A DNA stretch of 50,719 nucleotides from an uncultured Oscillospiraceae bacterium (GTDB taxonomy: Bacteria > Bacillota > Clostridia > Oscillospirales > Oscillospiraceae): contig CANPWM010000010.1 in assembly GCA_947584295.1 (NCBI GenBank), forward strand, positions 1 to 50,719, given 5' to 3'. The notes under the pieces are model-generated. The model did not search any database. It worked only from the letters and a program-made list of their open reading frames with translations, and had not been told where the DNA came from. Shown piece after piece: positions 43,114 to 50,719 of the stretch; position 1 is the first letter of the stretch; each line of letters opens with the position of its first letter. Both the position numbers and the translations under genes were made by a program.

Positions 43114-43143
43114 GCCGGGAGCCGCAAGGCTCCCGGCTTTTTT
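43114..43143 (+). terminator. Terminator of secG
   Basis: GCCGGGAGCC, GCAA tetraloop, GGCTCCCGGC, then six T residues. Confidence 0.92.
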
Positions 43144-43152
43144 GCGCAAAAT

Positions 43153-44240
43153 GGTTGCGGCTCCGCCGCGTATTCCCATTGCGGGCGGGTTTTGAACCCG
43201 CCCCTACGGTTCTTAAGGAAATATTTCCTCTATTTTTCGTAAAATCTTTCATTAGGGTTTGTAGGGGCCGCCTCTCCAGGCGGCCCGCCGAATTTCCGGG
43301 GAATTTAATTTAACCGCCGTACGGGCCGCCGCCCACGGCGGCCCACGTCATGCACAATGATTTCCCAATAATGATTACGCTTTCCCCCAAACGCACAATT
43401 CCCCCGTACGGGCCGGACGCGTCGTCGCGGAACCGGCTTCACCTCGCGTCCCCGCGCGGCGGGAACGCTCAGGCGCACGGTTCGCTCCTCCTTTCCCCAT
43501 CGGGCAACGGCCCGATGGGGCCCCCAATGCGGCCCGCCTATCGAATTACGATTCCGCCTCCCAAAAAGGTTGCGGCTTCGCCGCGTATTGATATTTTCGG
43601 GCCGCCAAGAGAGGCGGCCCCTACAACATATAGGAAAGCTTATTTGTAATTCGTTGGGCCGCCGTGGGCGGCGGCCCGTACAGCGTTTAAAGATAGGTTT
43701 TCAGAAAGTCGTCAGGCGGGCCGGCCAGTGTCCGGCCCGTACAGAACATTTTGCGTAATAAATCAGGCTTCCGTATGTTCGGAGGGAAGGGTTTGGAAGG
43801 GGAACCGTCAGGGTTCCCCTTCCGTTTCAATCGCCCCCGCCGCGCGGCGGTTGCGGCTACGCCGCGTATTTGAATTTCGGGCGGGTTAAAGAACCCGCCC
43901 CTACGGTTCTTAAGGAAGATTTTTCCGTTATTTTTGCAAAATCTTTCAATAGGACTTGTAGGGGCCGCCTCTCCAGGCGGCCCGCCGTATTTCCGGGGCA
44001 TTATGTATAACGTCCGTAGGGGCCGCCGTCCCCGGCGGCCCGTCCCGGTCAACCTCCGGGCGGTCAATCAACGATGGACGGGTCGCCCGGGAGGGCGACC
44101 CCTACGAAAGCGTTGTACGAAATCACCACGGATTTTGTTAATCTCTGCGTAAGACAGCGGGCCGCCAAGAGAGGCGGCCCCTACAACGTATGGGAAAGCT
44201 TATCTATAATACGGTGGGCCGCCGTGGGCGGCGGCCCGTA
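43153..44240. repeat. Covariant-hairpin repeat cluster 2 (large array, gene-free)
   Basis: At least 12 hairpins of the GTAGGGG/GTACGGG family. Plus orientation: 43261-43286, 43319-43344, 43403-43420 (partial), 43958-43983, 44016-44041. Minus orientation: 43182-43207, 43600-43624, 43656-43681, 43716-43742, 43880-43904, 44080-44105, 44159-44184, 44216-44240. The satellite motif (CGCGGC...GCCGCAACC) appears at 43153, 43567 and 43847. Two about 115-bp segments (43600-43715 and 44160-44275) are nearly identical direct repeats. Open frames here are made of repeat sequence and look like no protein. Confidence 0.88.
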
Positions 44241-44330
44241 CAGCGTTTAAAGATAGGCTTTCAGAAAGTCGGAAGGCCGCCCGGCGGATTTCCGGGGATT
44301 TTCCCTGCAATCCCCCTGCTTTTTTCCCTC

Positions 44331-44360
44331 TTGACCGGCATGATACATGAATGATACAAT
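44331..44360 (+). promoter_or_regulatory. Promoter of the polysaccharide deacetylase gene
   Basis: TTGACC (44331-44336), 18 bases, TACAAT (44355-44360). Confidence 0.65.
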
Positions 44361-44408
44361 CCTGTGGTAGAATGATTCTCAGATTCCCACAGAGAAAGAG
44401 GGAGAGAT

Positions 44409-45458
44409 ATGAAAAACGTATGGAAGCTTACGGCGGCGGTGCTGGCGGCCTGTGTGTTGGCGGGGGTGCCGTCGTTTTTTGCCCTCCGGGAGCGCAAGGC
44501 CCTGGGGGAGCTGAGCGCCCGGGCGGACAGCCTCCAGGCGGAGGCCGAGAGCGTCAAGGCGGAGCGGGACGGGCTGGCCCGGGCGCTTTCCGACGCTCAA
44601 GATGAGCTGGCGGGCCGGGAGGCGGAGCTGGAGGCGATCCAAAACGCCCTGGACAGCGCCGAGACGGAGCGGGACGGGCTGGCCTCCCAGCTTCAGGACG
44701 CCCAGGAGAAAATTGAGGAGCTGAGCCGGACGCCGCGCTTTGACCCGGAGGGGCCGGAGTACCAGCAGCTCTACCCGGACTTCTATGCTCCCCAGCCCCT
44801 GGACGCCTCCCAGGCCCCCGCCAGGGTCATCTACCTGACCTTCGACGACGGCCCCTCGGTCCAGACGGGCAAGGTGCTGGAGATCCTGGCCCGGGAGAAC
44901 ATCAAGGGCACCTTCTTCGTAGTGGGGCGCAGCGGGGCCGCCAGCCCCGACACCCTGCGGGCCATCGTACAGGCTGGTCACACCGTGGGAATGCACTCCT
45001 GGTCCCACGAGTACAAGACCATCTACGCCAGCGTGGAGGCCTTTTTGGCGGATATGTATAAGGTGTTCACCCTGATCCGGGACGAGACGGGCGTCACCCC
45101 CACCTTCTTCCGCTTCCCCGGCGGCAGTACCAACAGCTACGACTACGGCATCTATCAGGATATCCTGGCCGAGATGCTCCGCCGGGGCTTCGTCCCCTGC
45201 GACTGGAATATGTCGGCCCAGGACGCCACCAAGACCCCCCTGCCCCCGGAGCAGATCGTCGCCAACGTCCTCAGCGCCGGGAACGTGGCCCGGGGCGTGG
45301 TGCTGATGCACGATTCCAAACCCCGCTCCACCACCGTGGAGGCCCTGCCCGACCTCATCGCCGCCCTGCGGGAACGCGGCTACTCCTTCGCCGCCCTGAC
45401 CCCGGAGGTGAAGCCTACCCTCTTTAACTACAAGAATTTCGAGCAGATACCCCGATAA
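44409..45458 (+). CDS. Membrane-anchored polysaccharide deacetylase with coiled coil
   Basis: A 349-residue protein: N-terminal membrane anchor (about 7-25), a coiled coil (about 30-107) with heptads rich in Ala, Glu and Leu, and a NodB/CE4 domain from about 139. The metal and catalytic motifs are intact: TFDDGPS (D146, D147), H196-S-W-S-H200 and RFPGGS, with a later VVLMHDS. The family removes N-acetyl groups from peptidoglycan or other glycans. The coiled coil may hold the catalytic domain off the membrane or dimerise it. GAGGGAGA precedes the ATG. It lies between repeat cluster 2 and a bidirectional terminator. Confidence 0.9.
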   Translation: MKNVWKLTAAVLAACVLAGVPSFFALRERKALGELSARADSLQAEAESVKAERDGLARALSDAQDELAGREAELEAIQNALDSAETERDGLASQLQDAQEKIEELSRTPRFDPEGPEYQQLYPDFYAPQPLDASQAPARVIYLTFDDGPSVQTGKVLEILARENIKGTFFVVGRSGAASPDTLRAIVQAGHTVGMHSWSHEYKTIYASVEAFLADMYKVFTLIRDETGVTPTFFRFPGGSTNSYDYGIYQDILAEMLRRGFVPCDWNMSAQDATKTPLPPEQIVANVLSAGNVARGVVLMHDSKPRSTTVEALPDLIAALRERGYSFAALTPEVKPTLFNYKNFEQIPR

Positions 45459-45493
45459 GCGTCACTTTAAAATAAAAAACGAATTATACAAAA

Positions 45494-45531
45494 CGCCGAA
45501 CGGGAGGCCGCTCCTGTCCGGCATTTTTGTT
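45494..45531. terminator. Bidirectional terminator between deacetylase and GH35 genes
   Basis: GCCGAACGGGAG, 4-base loop, CTCCTGTCCGGC is a stem with one bulge and a G.T pair. It is followed by ATTTTTGTTG on the plus strand and GTTTTGTATAATT on the minus strand. Confidence 0.65.
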
Positions 45532-45568
45532 GAAAGTAGAAATAATTAAAAATATTATAAAAATATGC

Positions 45569-45597
45569 TTGACATATACTTTGCTCCATGGTATAAT
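45569..45597 (+). promoter_or_regulatory. Perfect sigma-A promoter facing into the GH35 gene
   Basis: TTGACA (45569-45574), exactly 17 bases, TATAAT (45592-45597). No sense gene lies downstream on the plus strand; transcription from about 45604 would be antisense to the end of the GH35 gene. Confidence 0.7.
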
Positions 45598-45614
45598 GCG
45601 CTCACAAACGAAGC

Positions 45615-47570
45615 TCACGGCTCCAGATACACCCCCTCCCGGGGGTCGGTATAGGCCAGCAGGCACCGGTGTCCGTAGAGCATCGAGGCGGGCAGCCGCC
45701 AGGGGAGGGTATCGTAGAACTTGTCGGCGGCCAGCGCGCCGTCCACATAGAGCAGGGCGATATCGAAGGGGAAGTCCAGGGTGACGAAGCCCCGGGCCTC
45801 CGCCGCCTCCAGGTGCCGCCAATGGATCTCCCGCGCCCCGGCCAGCGCCAGCTCCTCCGCGTGCGGCGGCGGGACGGCGGGGCCGTCGCAGGGGGTCAGG
45901 GCGAAGCACGCCTCCGGCGGGGCGGGGCTGTCGTCAAAGGCCAGACCGGCCTCCGTCCGGCGGAGCCGCAGGGTCCGCTCCCAGGGGAGGGTGCGGACGG
46001 TGACGCCGCCCACCGCCGCCTCCGAGGCCGTCTCCCCGGAGACGGAGAGGATATCATGCCCGGAAAAGGCGTATTGGGGCGGGATACCGGGGACGGCGGC
46101 AAAGACAAAGACGTTCCCCTCCCGGCAGACAAGCTGCGCCGTGGCCCATTGGAGGGTCTCCCCGCCCAGCGTAAGGCCGAAGGGCAGGATAAAGGCCACA
46201 TCGCCCCGGATATCTATGGGGGGAAAGGGCGTGTCCAGGGGCCGGAGGGCGGCGTTTTCCACGTCCCGGAGCCGCAGATGGCGCTGGTGGTGGTTCACAA
46301 AGACGAAGCCGCCATGCCCCGCGGTGCGCATGGCGTACCGCAGGCGCGCGCTGTCCGTCTCCGGGACGAATTCCTCCGCCGGGACGTGTTCCATGGGGGC
46401 CAGAACGGCCCCGAAGTCCTGCAGGAAGAGGTGCAGGAGGTTCAGAAGTCCGTAATGGGGCCGCTCCTCCCCGTAGGGGGAGAGGGGGGCCTGGAAGTCA
46501 TAGTTGAGGGCGGGCAGGTCGTTGGGATAGCCGGTGGCGGTGGACTCCTGGAGGGTGGTTTGGCCGATCTTGTTGATGCCGCCGTGGTACATATAGTACC
46601 CCGCCAGGTTGTTGCCGCACCCCAGCTTCACCAGGCTCATGGCGTACACGTCCATGGGGCTGACGGCGGGCCGCCGGTGGAGGGTGGGCTGGATGCCGCC
46701 CCCCAGCTCGCAGGTGGCGAAGGGGTAACGCTCATAGGGGAGGCGCCAGCCGTCGGGGGCGGCGCCGCCCAGCAGATCCATTCCCACGGCGGAGTCGTTG
46801 CGCTGGGGGTCAAAGGCGTGATGGGTACACAGGGGCAGCTCCCCCGTGGTTTGCGCCCAGGGGGCGTCGGCGTAGCCGCCGAACACGGGGACGAACTCAT
46901 CTACGGGGAACTTGGCCCCGAACCGGCTGTTCCAGCCGGTGACCGTCCACAGGGGCGCGTCGAAGCCGATGTCCCGGGCCAGGTTCTTCAGGGCCAGCAG
47001 ATGCTCCGGGGCGTTCACCAGCTCGTTTTCGATCTGGATCCCCACAATGGGGCCGCCGTCCCTGTAAAAAAGCCCCTTGACCTCGTCGTAGATACGCTGA
47101 TACCAGCTCCGGGCCGCCGCCAGGTAGCCGGGGTTATTGTCCCGCGCCTTGAAGGGCTTTTGCAGGAGCCAGTCGGGCAGGCCGCCGTTGCGCACCTCCC
47201 CGTGGCACCAGGGGCCCAGGCGCAGAAAGACCTCCAGCCCCTGCCGGGCGCACTCCTCCACGAAGGCCCGGATATCCCGGTCGCCGGTGAAGTCGAAGCG
47301 CCCCTCCGTCTCCTCGTGGTAGATCCAGAAGAGGTAGGTGGAGACGATACCCACGCCCCCGGCGCGGATCTTTCGGAGCTCCCGGGGCCAGTTTTCCCGG
47401 CTGTCCCGGACGAAGTGGTACTCCCCCATCACCGGCAGCCAGGGCGCGCCGCCCCGCTCAAAATACCGGGAGGTGACGTCGATCCGCTCCCCCCGGGGGT
47501 TTGCCCCGCCCAGGTGCAGATGGCCCCGCAGGAGGGGCGTGGGCGTATAAGGCTTGAATCGGTACTCCAT
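45615..47570 (-). CDS. Glycoside hydrolase family 35 beta-galactosidase-like enzyme
   Basis: A 651-residue enzyme. The GH35 TIM barrel is clear: GEYHFVRDSRENWPRELRKI, STYLFWIYHEETEGRFDFTG, GPWCHGEVRNGGLPDWL, GIQIENEL with acid/base E183, and the nucleophile E288 in TCELGGG. GH35 enzymes cleave terminal beta-galactosyl or glucosaminyl residues. No signal peptide, so the enzyme is cytosolic and would act on imported sugars. I chose ATG 47570 with GGAG nine bases upstream. It is the second gene behind a GH2 enzyme, 25 bases apart. Confidence 0.92.
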   Translation of the reverse strand: MEYRFKPYTPTPLLRGHLHLGGANPRGERIDVTSRYFERGGAPWLPVMGEYHFVRDSRENWPRELRKIRAGGVGIVSTYLFWIYHEETEGRFDFTGDRDIRAFVEECARQGLEVFLRLGPWCHGEVRNGGLPDWLLQKPFKARDNNPGYLAAARSWYQRIYDEVKGLFYRDGGPIVGIQIENELVNAPEHLLALKNLARDIGFDAPLWTVTGWNSRFGAKFPVDEFVPVFGGYADAPWAQTTGELPLCTHHAFDPQRNDSAVGMDLLGGAAPDGWRLPYERYPFATCELGGGIQPTLHRRPAVSPMDVYAMSLVKLGCGNNLAGYYMYHGGINKIGQTTLQESTATGYPNDLPALNYDFQAPLSPYGEERPHYGLLNLLHLFLQDFGAVLAPMEHVPAEEFVPETDSARLRYAMRTAGHGGFVFVNHHQRHLRLRDVENAALRPLDTPFPPIDIRGDVAFILPFGLTLGGETLQWATAQLVCREGNVFVFAAVPGIPPQYAFSGHDILSVSGETASEAAVGGVTVRTLPWERTLRLRRTEAGLAFDDSPAPPEACFALTPCDGPAVPPPHAEELALAGAREIHWRHLEAAEARGFVTLDFPFDIALLYVDGALAADKFYDTLPWRLPASMLYGHRCLLAYTDPREGVYLEP

Positions 47571-47595
47571 ACTGTTCAGCTCCACAGAAAAAGTT

Positions 47596-50244
47596 TCATC
47601 GCGGCGCGTCCCCCGTCAGGGCGCGAATGGTCTCCGGGGCGACCTCCCCTCCGGGGGAGAAGTCCGGGGAGGCCATATAGGCGTAGAGGGAGGCCAGCAG
47701 GGCGTTGGCCTCCGGCGTGGGGACGCTGTGCAGGCCCAGGGTGCTGACCGCCAGACGGCCCCCGCCGCACCGGCAGAAAAAGAGGCAGGAGAGAGTGCGC
47801 AGATAGGCGTAGGAGTCCATCAGCGTGACGGCGCTCTCCGCCCCGTCCGGCAAATCCACGGCCCAGGCACCGGCCAGGCCGCGCCACTGGTAATCGGTAT
47901 GCGCCCCGGTGGGAAAGCCCCGGAAAACCGGGTGGTCTTTCTCAATCAAAAACCCCATGGCCCCGGACTGCTGGGGGAAGGTGCCAACGGACCAGAAGTC
48001 CGTGGAGAACTGCCCCTTCACCGCCCCCGGCGGGGCCTCCGGGCCGGGATCCGGGGCCAACAGCACCGCGCCGCCCCGGGCCAGGGCCGCCAGGGCCGCC
48101 CCGTCCAGGCGCCGGCACTCATAAACGCTCTCAGGCCGCCGGGCCGGTTCCCGGGGGTAGAGCCAGAGGTCGTAGTCGTTCCGGGCCTCGCCCAAGGAGA
48201 GGGTCAGGGTGAAGCTGGCCGGGGCGGGGAGATCTTCCAGGGGGATCGTCAGCGTCCCCAGCGGCGACAGCTCCCCGGGGGCCGCCGTCACCGGCGGCAG
48301 AGCGCCGGTACGCTCCACGCCGGGGCCGACAAGGCGGAAGCGGGGCGTACCCGTCAGGGCCTTTTTGCCGTAATTGGCCAGCAGGCACCGGGCCGTCAGG
48401 GTCTCCCCGGCGGCAAAGACGCGGGTCCTCAGGCGGATCAGGGGCAGGACGCCGGTGAAAAACGCCCGGAACCGCTCAGGGCGGGCAAAGGCGTAGGGCT
48501 TGGGGGCCAGGTGGGCGTTCAGCATACCCACCAGCGCCGTCCCCTGGCCGGGGAAGTCCTGGAGGCCCAGCAGGCTGATCCCCCCAAGGCCGGGGGTGGC
48601 CAGGGCGGCCTCCACCTCCGCCCGGTAGCAGAGGCGGGACAGCTCCCCGGAGGCGGAGACGTAGTCCCCCCATCGCTCCAGAAGGCCCCTTTGGGCCACC
48701 CGCTCCCGAATGAGCCGCAGATTGGCCGGATCCGTGACCCCATGAAAGGCCGCCAGCTCCGAAAAGTCCGGCAAAACCTCATACTGCCCCACCTCGAAGG
48801 AGACGACGGGGCCGGGGAAATCCGCCCGGACGGCCTCCATGGCCTCGGCGTAGTCCGTGTCCAGGGACTTTCCCTCGTTGAGCCAGCCGGTCATGCCGGC
48901 GTTGGCGGCCCGGAGGGGGCGGCCCAGATAGGCGCAGGAGGTGTAAAAATCCGCCCCGGCGTCGGTCTTGCGCTGGCCGTAGTGGTTGTTGGAGCCGGGG
49001 GCGTAGAGGCGCGTGTCGTCCAGATGGTGGGCCAGGGCCAGCAGCTCCTCCATGAAGGCGTGGCCCTCCGGCCCGGCCTGAAGCTCGTTGCCCAGGGTGA
49101 GCATCACGAAGGAGGGGTGGTTGGCGTAGGCCCTTAAGATGGCGGAAAGCTCCGCCCGGTAATAGGCGCGGCTGGCCTCGTCCCCAAAGGCGTTCCGGGG
49201 ATCCCAGTGGGAAAGCTCCGGCTGGAGGAGCATACCCAGCTCGTCGGCGGCCTCAAAGGCGGCCTCCGGGGGGCAGTGGGAGTGGAAGCGCAGGTGGTTG
49301 ACGCCGTAGGCGCTGTATGTCCGCAAAATCTTTCGCCAGCTCGCCGTATCCATGGGGGGATAGCCCGTCTCGGGAAACACGGCGCAATTGGCCTCGCTCC
49401 GCAGGAAGATCTTCCGTCCGTTGAGGGCGAACATACCGTCCAGGACGGTAAAGGAGCGCAGGCCGAAGCGGACGGAGACGCGCTCCGCGCCCAGGGCGGC
49501 GGTGAGGGTGTAGAGGTTCCCCTCCCCCTCGTCCCACAGCCGGAGATCCCGGCCCAGGGGCAGAAGGCACCGTCCGGCGGCGCTGTCCACCCTGGCGGGG
49601 GCCGCCAGGGCGTCGCTCTCAAAAAGCACCGGCTCCCGGGTCCGGCCCTCCACCTCCCAGCGAAGCTCCAGCTTGTCCCCCCGGGGGTAGACCCGCAGGG
49701 AGGACAGGAAAGCGCCCCGGTGGATAACAAGGCCCACCCGGCCCAAAACGCCGTTCCAGTTGGTCTGGGTCTCGTCGGTGGCGGTGGAGGAGGCCAGCAG
49801 GGCGCTCCGGGGCCAGCCGGGGTAGGAATTGTCCGAAAGGAGCGTCAGCTCATCGTCCCCGGTGAGCAGGCCTGTCACCTCAAAGCGCCGGGGCGTGGAG
49901 AGGGTGGGGGGATCGGCCTCCGGGGCCGGGACGCCGTTCACCAAAAGCTTCAGCGCCCGCGCCCTGCCGCAGACGAAAAAGACCCTGGCCCCCGCCGGAG
50001 GGGCCAGCTTCACCCGCCGGGTGAGGGCGGCGGGGCCCTCGTAGGTCACGCGGCGGGTGAACCGGGTGGCGATGACCTCCGCCCCGGACAGAGCCTCGTT
50101 GATCTGCTCGTCGGGGTGCCAGGGCGCTTTGACGGCGTCGGGAAAGCCGATCCCGGCCTCGTCCAAGGTGCCGGGGAGGCGGACGGCGCCGCTTTTTCCG
50201 GGGATTTCACAGGCCCACAGGCCGGAAAGATCAATAAAGTCCAT
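47596..50244 (-). CDS. Glycoside hydrolase family 2-like enzyme
   Basis: An 882-residue protein with a GH2 layout: N-terminal sugar-binding sandwich (about 1-180), an immunoglobulin-like domain (about 180-270), a TIM barrel (about 270-600) with acid/base E387 in LTLGNEL and candidate nucleophile E484 in VVSFEVGQYE, then extra C-terminal domains (about 620-880). GH2 covers beta-galactosidases, mannosidases and glucuronidases; the precise sugar is unclear, and the nucleophile region differs from classic beta-galactosidases. GAGGAG lies seven bases before the ATG. No signal peptide. With the GH35 gene it forms a small glycan-degrading operon with no transporter in view. Confidence 0.85.
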   Translation of the reverse strand: MDFIDLSGLWACEIPGKSGAVRLPGTLDEAGIGFPDAVKAPWHPDEQINEALSGAEVIATRFTRRVTYEGPAALTRRVKLAPPAGARVFFVCGRARALKLLVNGVPAPEADPPTLSTPRRFEVTGLLTGDDELTLLSDNSYPGWPRSALLASSTATDETQTNWNGVLGRVGLVIHRGAFLSSLRVYPRGDKLELRWEVEGRTREPVLFESDALAAPARVDSAAGRCLLPLGRDLRLWDEGEGNLYTLTAALGAERVSVRFGLRSFTVLDGMFALNGRKIFLRSEANCAVFPETGYPPMDTASWRKILRTYSAYGVNHLRFHSHCPPEAAFEAADELGMLLQPELSHWDPRNAFGDEASRAYYRAELSAILRAYANHPSFVMLTLGNELQAGPEGHAFMEELLALAHHLDDTRLYAPGSNNHYGQRKTDAGADFYTSCAYLGRPLRAANAGMTGWLNEGKSLDTDYAEAMEAVRADFPGPVVSFEVGQYEVLPDFSELAAFHGVTDPANLRLIRERVAQRGLLERWGDYVSASGELSRLCYRAEVEAALATPGLGGISLLGLQDFPGQGTALVGMLNAHLAPKPYAFARPERFRAFFTGVLPLIRLRTRVFAAGETLTARCLLANYGKKALTGTPRFRLVGPGVERTGALPPVTAAPGELSPLGTLTIPLEDLPAPASFTLTLSLGEARNDYDLWLYPREPARRPESVYECRRLDGAALAALARGGAVLLAPDPGPEAPPGAVKGQFSTDFWSVGTFPQQSGAMGFLIEKDHPVFRGFPTGAHTDYQWRGLAGAWAVDLPDGAESAVTLMDSYAYLRTLSCLFFCRCGGGRLAVSTLGLHSVPTPEANALLASLYAYMASPDFSPGGEVAPETIRALTGDAPR

Positions 50245-50325
50245 AGGCGCTCCTCAAGGTCGATAGGATTTTGTGTCAGGGCAAGCGGCCCGGCAAATTT
50301 CCGGGGCATTATGGATAACGCACCC

Positions 50326-50598
50326 GTAGGGGCCGCCGTCCCCGGCGGCCCGTCCATCGTTGATTGACAGCCCGGAGGTTAACGGGGGACGGGTCGCCCG
50401 GGAGGGCGACCCCTACGGAAGCGTAAGAATGAGTCGTTGCGAAATTCGATGCTGCCACGGGCCGCCAAGAGAGGCGGCCCCTACAAGCCCTGATGAAAGA
50501 TTTTGTGAAAATAACACATAAATTTTCCTTAAAAGCCGTAGGGGCGGGTTCTTAAACCCGCCCGCAATTGGAATACGTGGCGGAGCCGCAACCTTTTT
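50326..50598. repeat. Covariant-hairpin repeat cluster 3
   Basis: Hairpins at 50326-50351 (plus), 50390-50415 (minus), 50459-50485 (minus) and 50538-50563 (plus), with the satellite motif at 50570-50598. The first two form a composite with a 31-base core that is the inverse of the core at 44047-44076. No gene lies between 50245 and 50690. Confidence 0.85.
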
Positions 50599-50644
50599 GG
50601 GGGCGGAGATAGAGGTTTTTCTCCAAAAGGATTTTATAGACATT

Positions 50645-50667
50645 CACCCCGGCGGGGGCCGGGGTGA
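50645..50667 (-). terminator. Hairpin after the partial gene at the window end
   Basis: CACCCCGGC, short loop, GCCGGGGTG; on the minus strand it is followed by AATGTCTATAAA. It probably ends the minus-strand gene that enters from the window edge. Confidence 0.5.
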
Positions 50668-50690
50668 GGGGATTCAATAAAGGGGGAGGG

Positions 50691-50719
50691 TCAGGAGCTG
50701 AGCTTATCCATCAGGTCGC
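50691..50719 (-). CDS. C-terminal end of an unidentified minus-strand gene
   Basis: The minus strand reads D-L-M-D-K-L-S-S then TGA (50693-50691), followed by a terminator-like hairpin. With nine codons visible this is only a likely gene end; the product cannot be named. Confidence 0.35.

Noticed and set aside
43350..43649. A 99-codon open frame in repeat cluster 2
   Set aside because: It is built of hairpin-repeat sequence and has no ribosome-binding site or recognisable protein pattern.
43153..44240. Possible CRISPR array
   Set aside because: The repeated units are in both orientations, vary in sequence and have irregular spacing; there are no uniform spacers and no cas genes.
45669..47747. 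A 692-codon plus-strand open frame opposite the GH35 gene, downstream of a perfect promoter
   Set aside because: Its sequence is Gly/Arg/Val-rich shadow translation with no motif; the promoter is better explained by an antisense or small RNA.

Overview
The window looks like a chromosomal piece of a high-GC Gram-positive anaerobe of the class Clostridia, probably in or near the Oscillospiraceae. The reasons are sigma-A promoters close to consensus, strong Shine-Dalgarno sites, frequent TTG/GTG starts, lipoproteins with Thr/Gly/Asp-rich linkers, an SLH-domain lipoprotein, an ECF folate S-component under a THF riboswitch, the long form of HPF, and no outer-membrane genes. This assignment is inferred from gene content only. 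Almost every gene is chromosomal housekeeping; the accessory parts are an IS200 element, one restriction-modification island and three repeat-rich gene-free stretches.

Layout. 1-3300 (minus strand): promoter-proximal part of the S10 ribosomal-protein operon (rpsJ, rplC, rplD, rplW, rplB cut by the edge), with an unusual palindromic element between rpsJ and rplC. 3421-4198: IS200-type element with a repressible leader. 4228-8690 (minus): phosphate operon phoB-phoR, Na/Pi cotransporter, signal peptidase behind a four-repeat Pho-box-like promoter. 8837-13993: popT (DUF368), a two-OB-fold SSB protein, pyruvate kinase, a DUF1624 membrane protein and ychF. 14106-17340: lower-GC island with an HNH nuclease, a controller-type XRE protein and a divergent beta-class DNA methyltransferase. 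17433-28700: cytidine deaminase, a peptide-type solute-binding lipoprotein, pgeF and secA; divergent from secA a secreted trigger-factor-like foldase; then phosphoglucomutase, a DUF2007 protein, rlmH and murA. 28914-33900: a LecB/PA-IIL-like lectin in an operon with a nitrilase-fold protein, divergent from an Mrp ATPase that is followed by an L-fucose-isomerase-family protein. 34401-37265: XRE regulator divergent from a zinc-ribbon membrane protein and an SLH lipoprotein. 37413-42750: hpf, a GDSL esterase, an unpartnered fumarase alpha subunit, a TtcA-like protein, THF riboswitch-folT, tatD. 42866-50244: secG, a 1.2-kb hairpin-repeat array, a polysaccharide deacetylase, then a GH2-GH35 operon.

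The most unusual material is non-coding. A dispersed family of hairpins (GTAGGGG or GTACGGG followed by a stem of variable sequence whose two arms change together) occurs about 20 times in three clusters. Two composite copies are collinear except that a 30-bp core is inverted. This resembles REP/BIME elements of Proteobacteria. A second family, about 90-115 bp with two hairpins, sits directly after the stop codons of minus-strand genes.

The most unusual coding unit is the lectin/nitrilase pair. The lectin has the full E-D-x2-D-x-D-Y-N-D calcium motif and the C-terminal glycine of LecB, and a fucose-isomerase-family gene lies 1.3 kb beyond the start of the operon.
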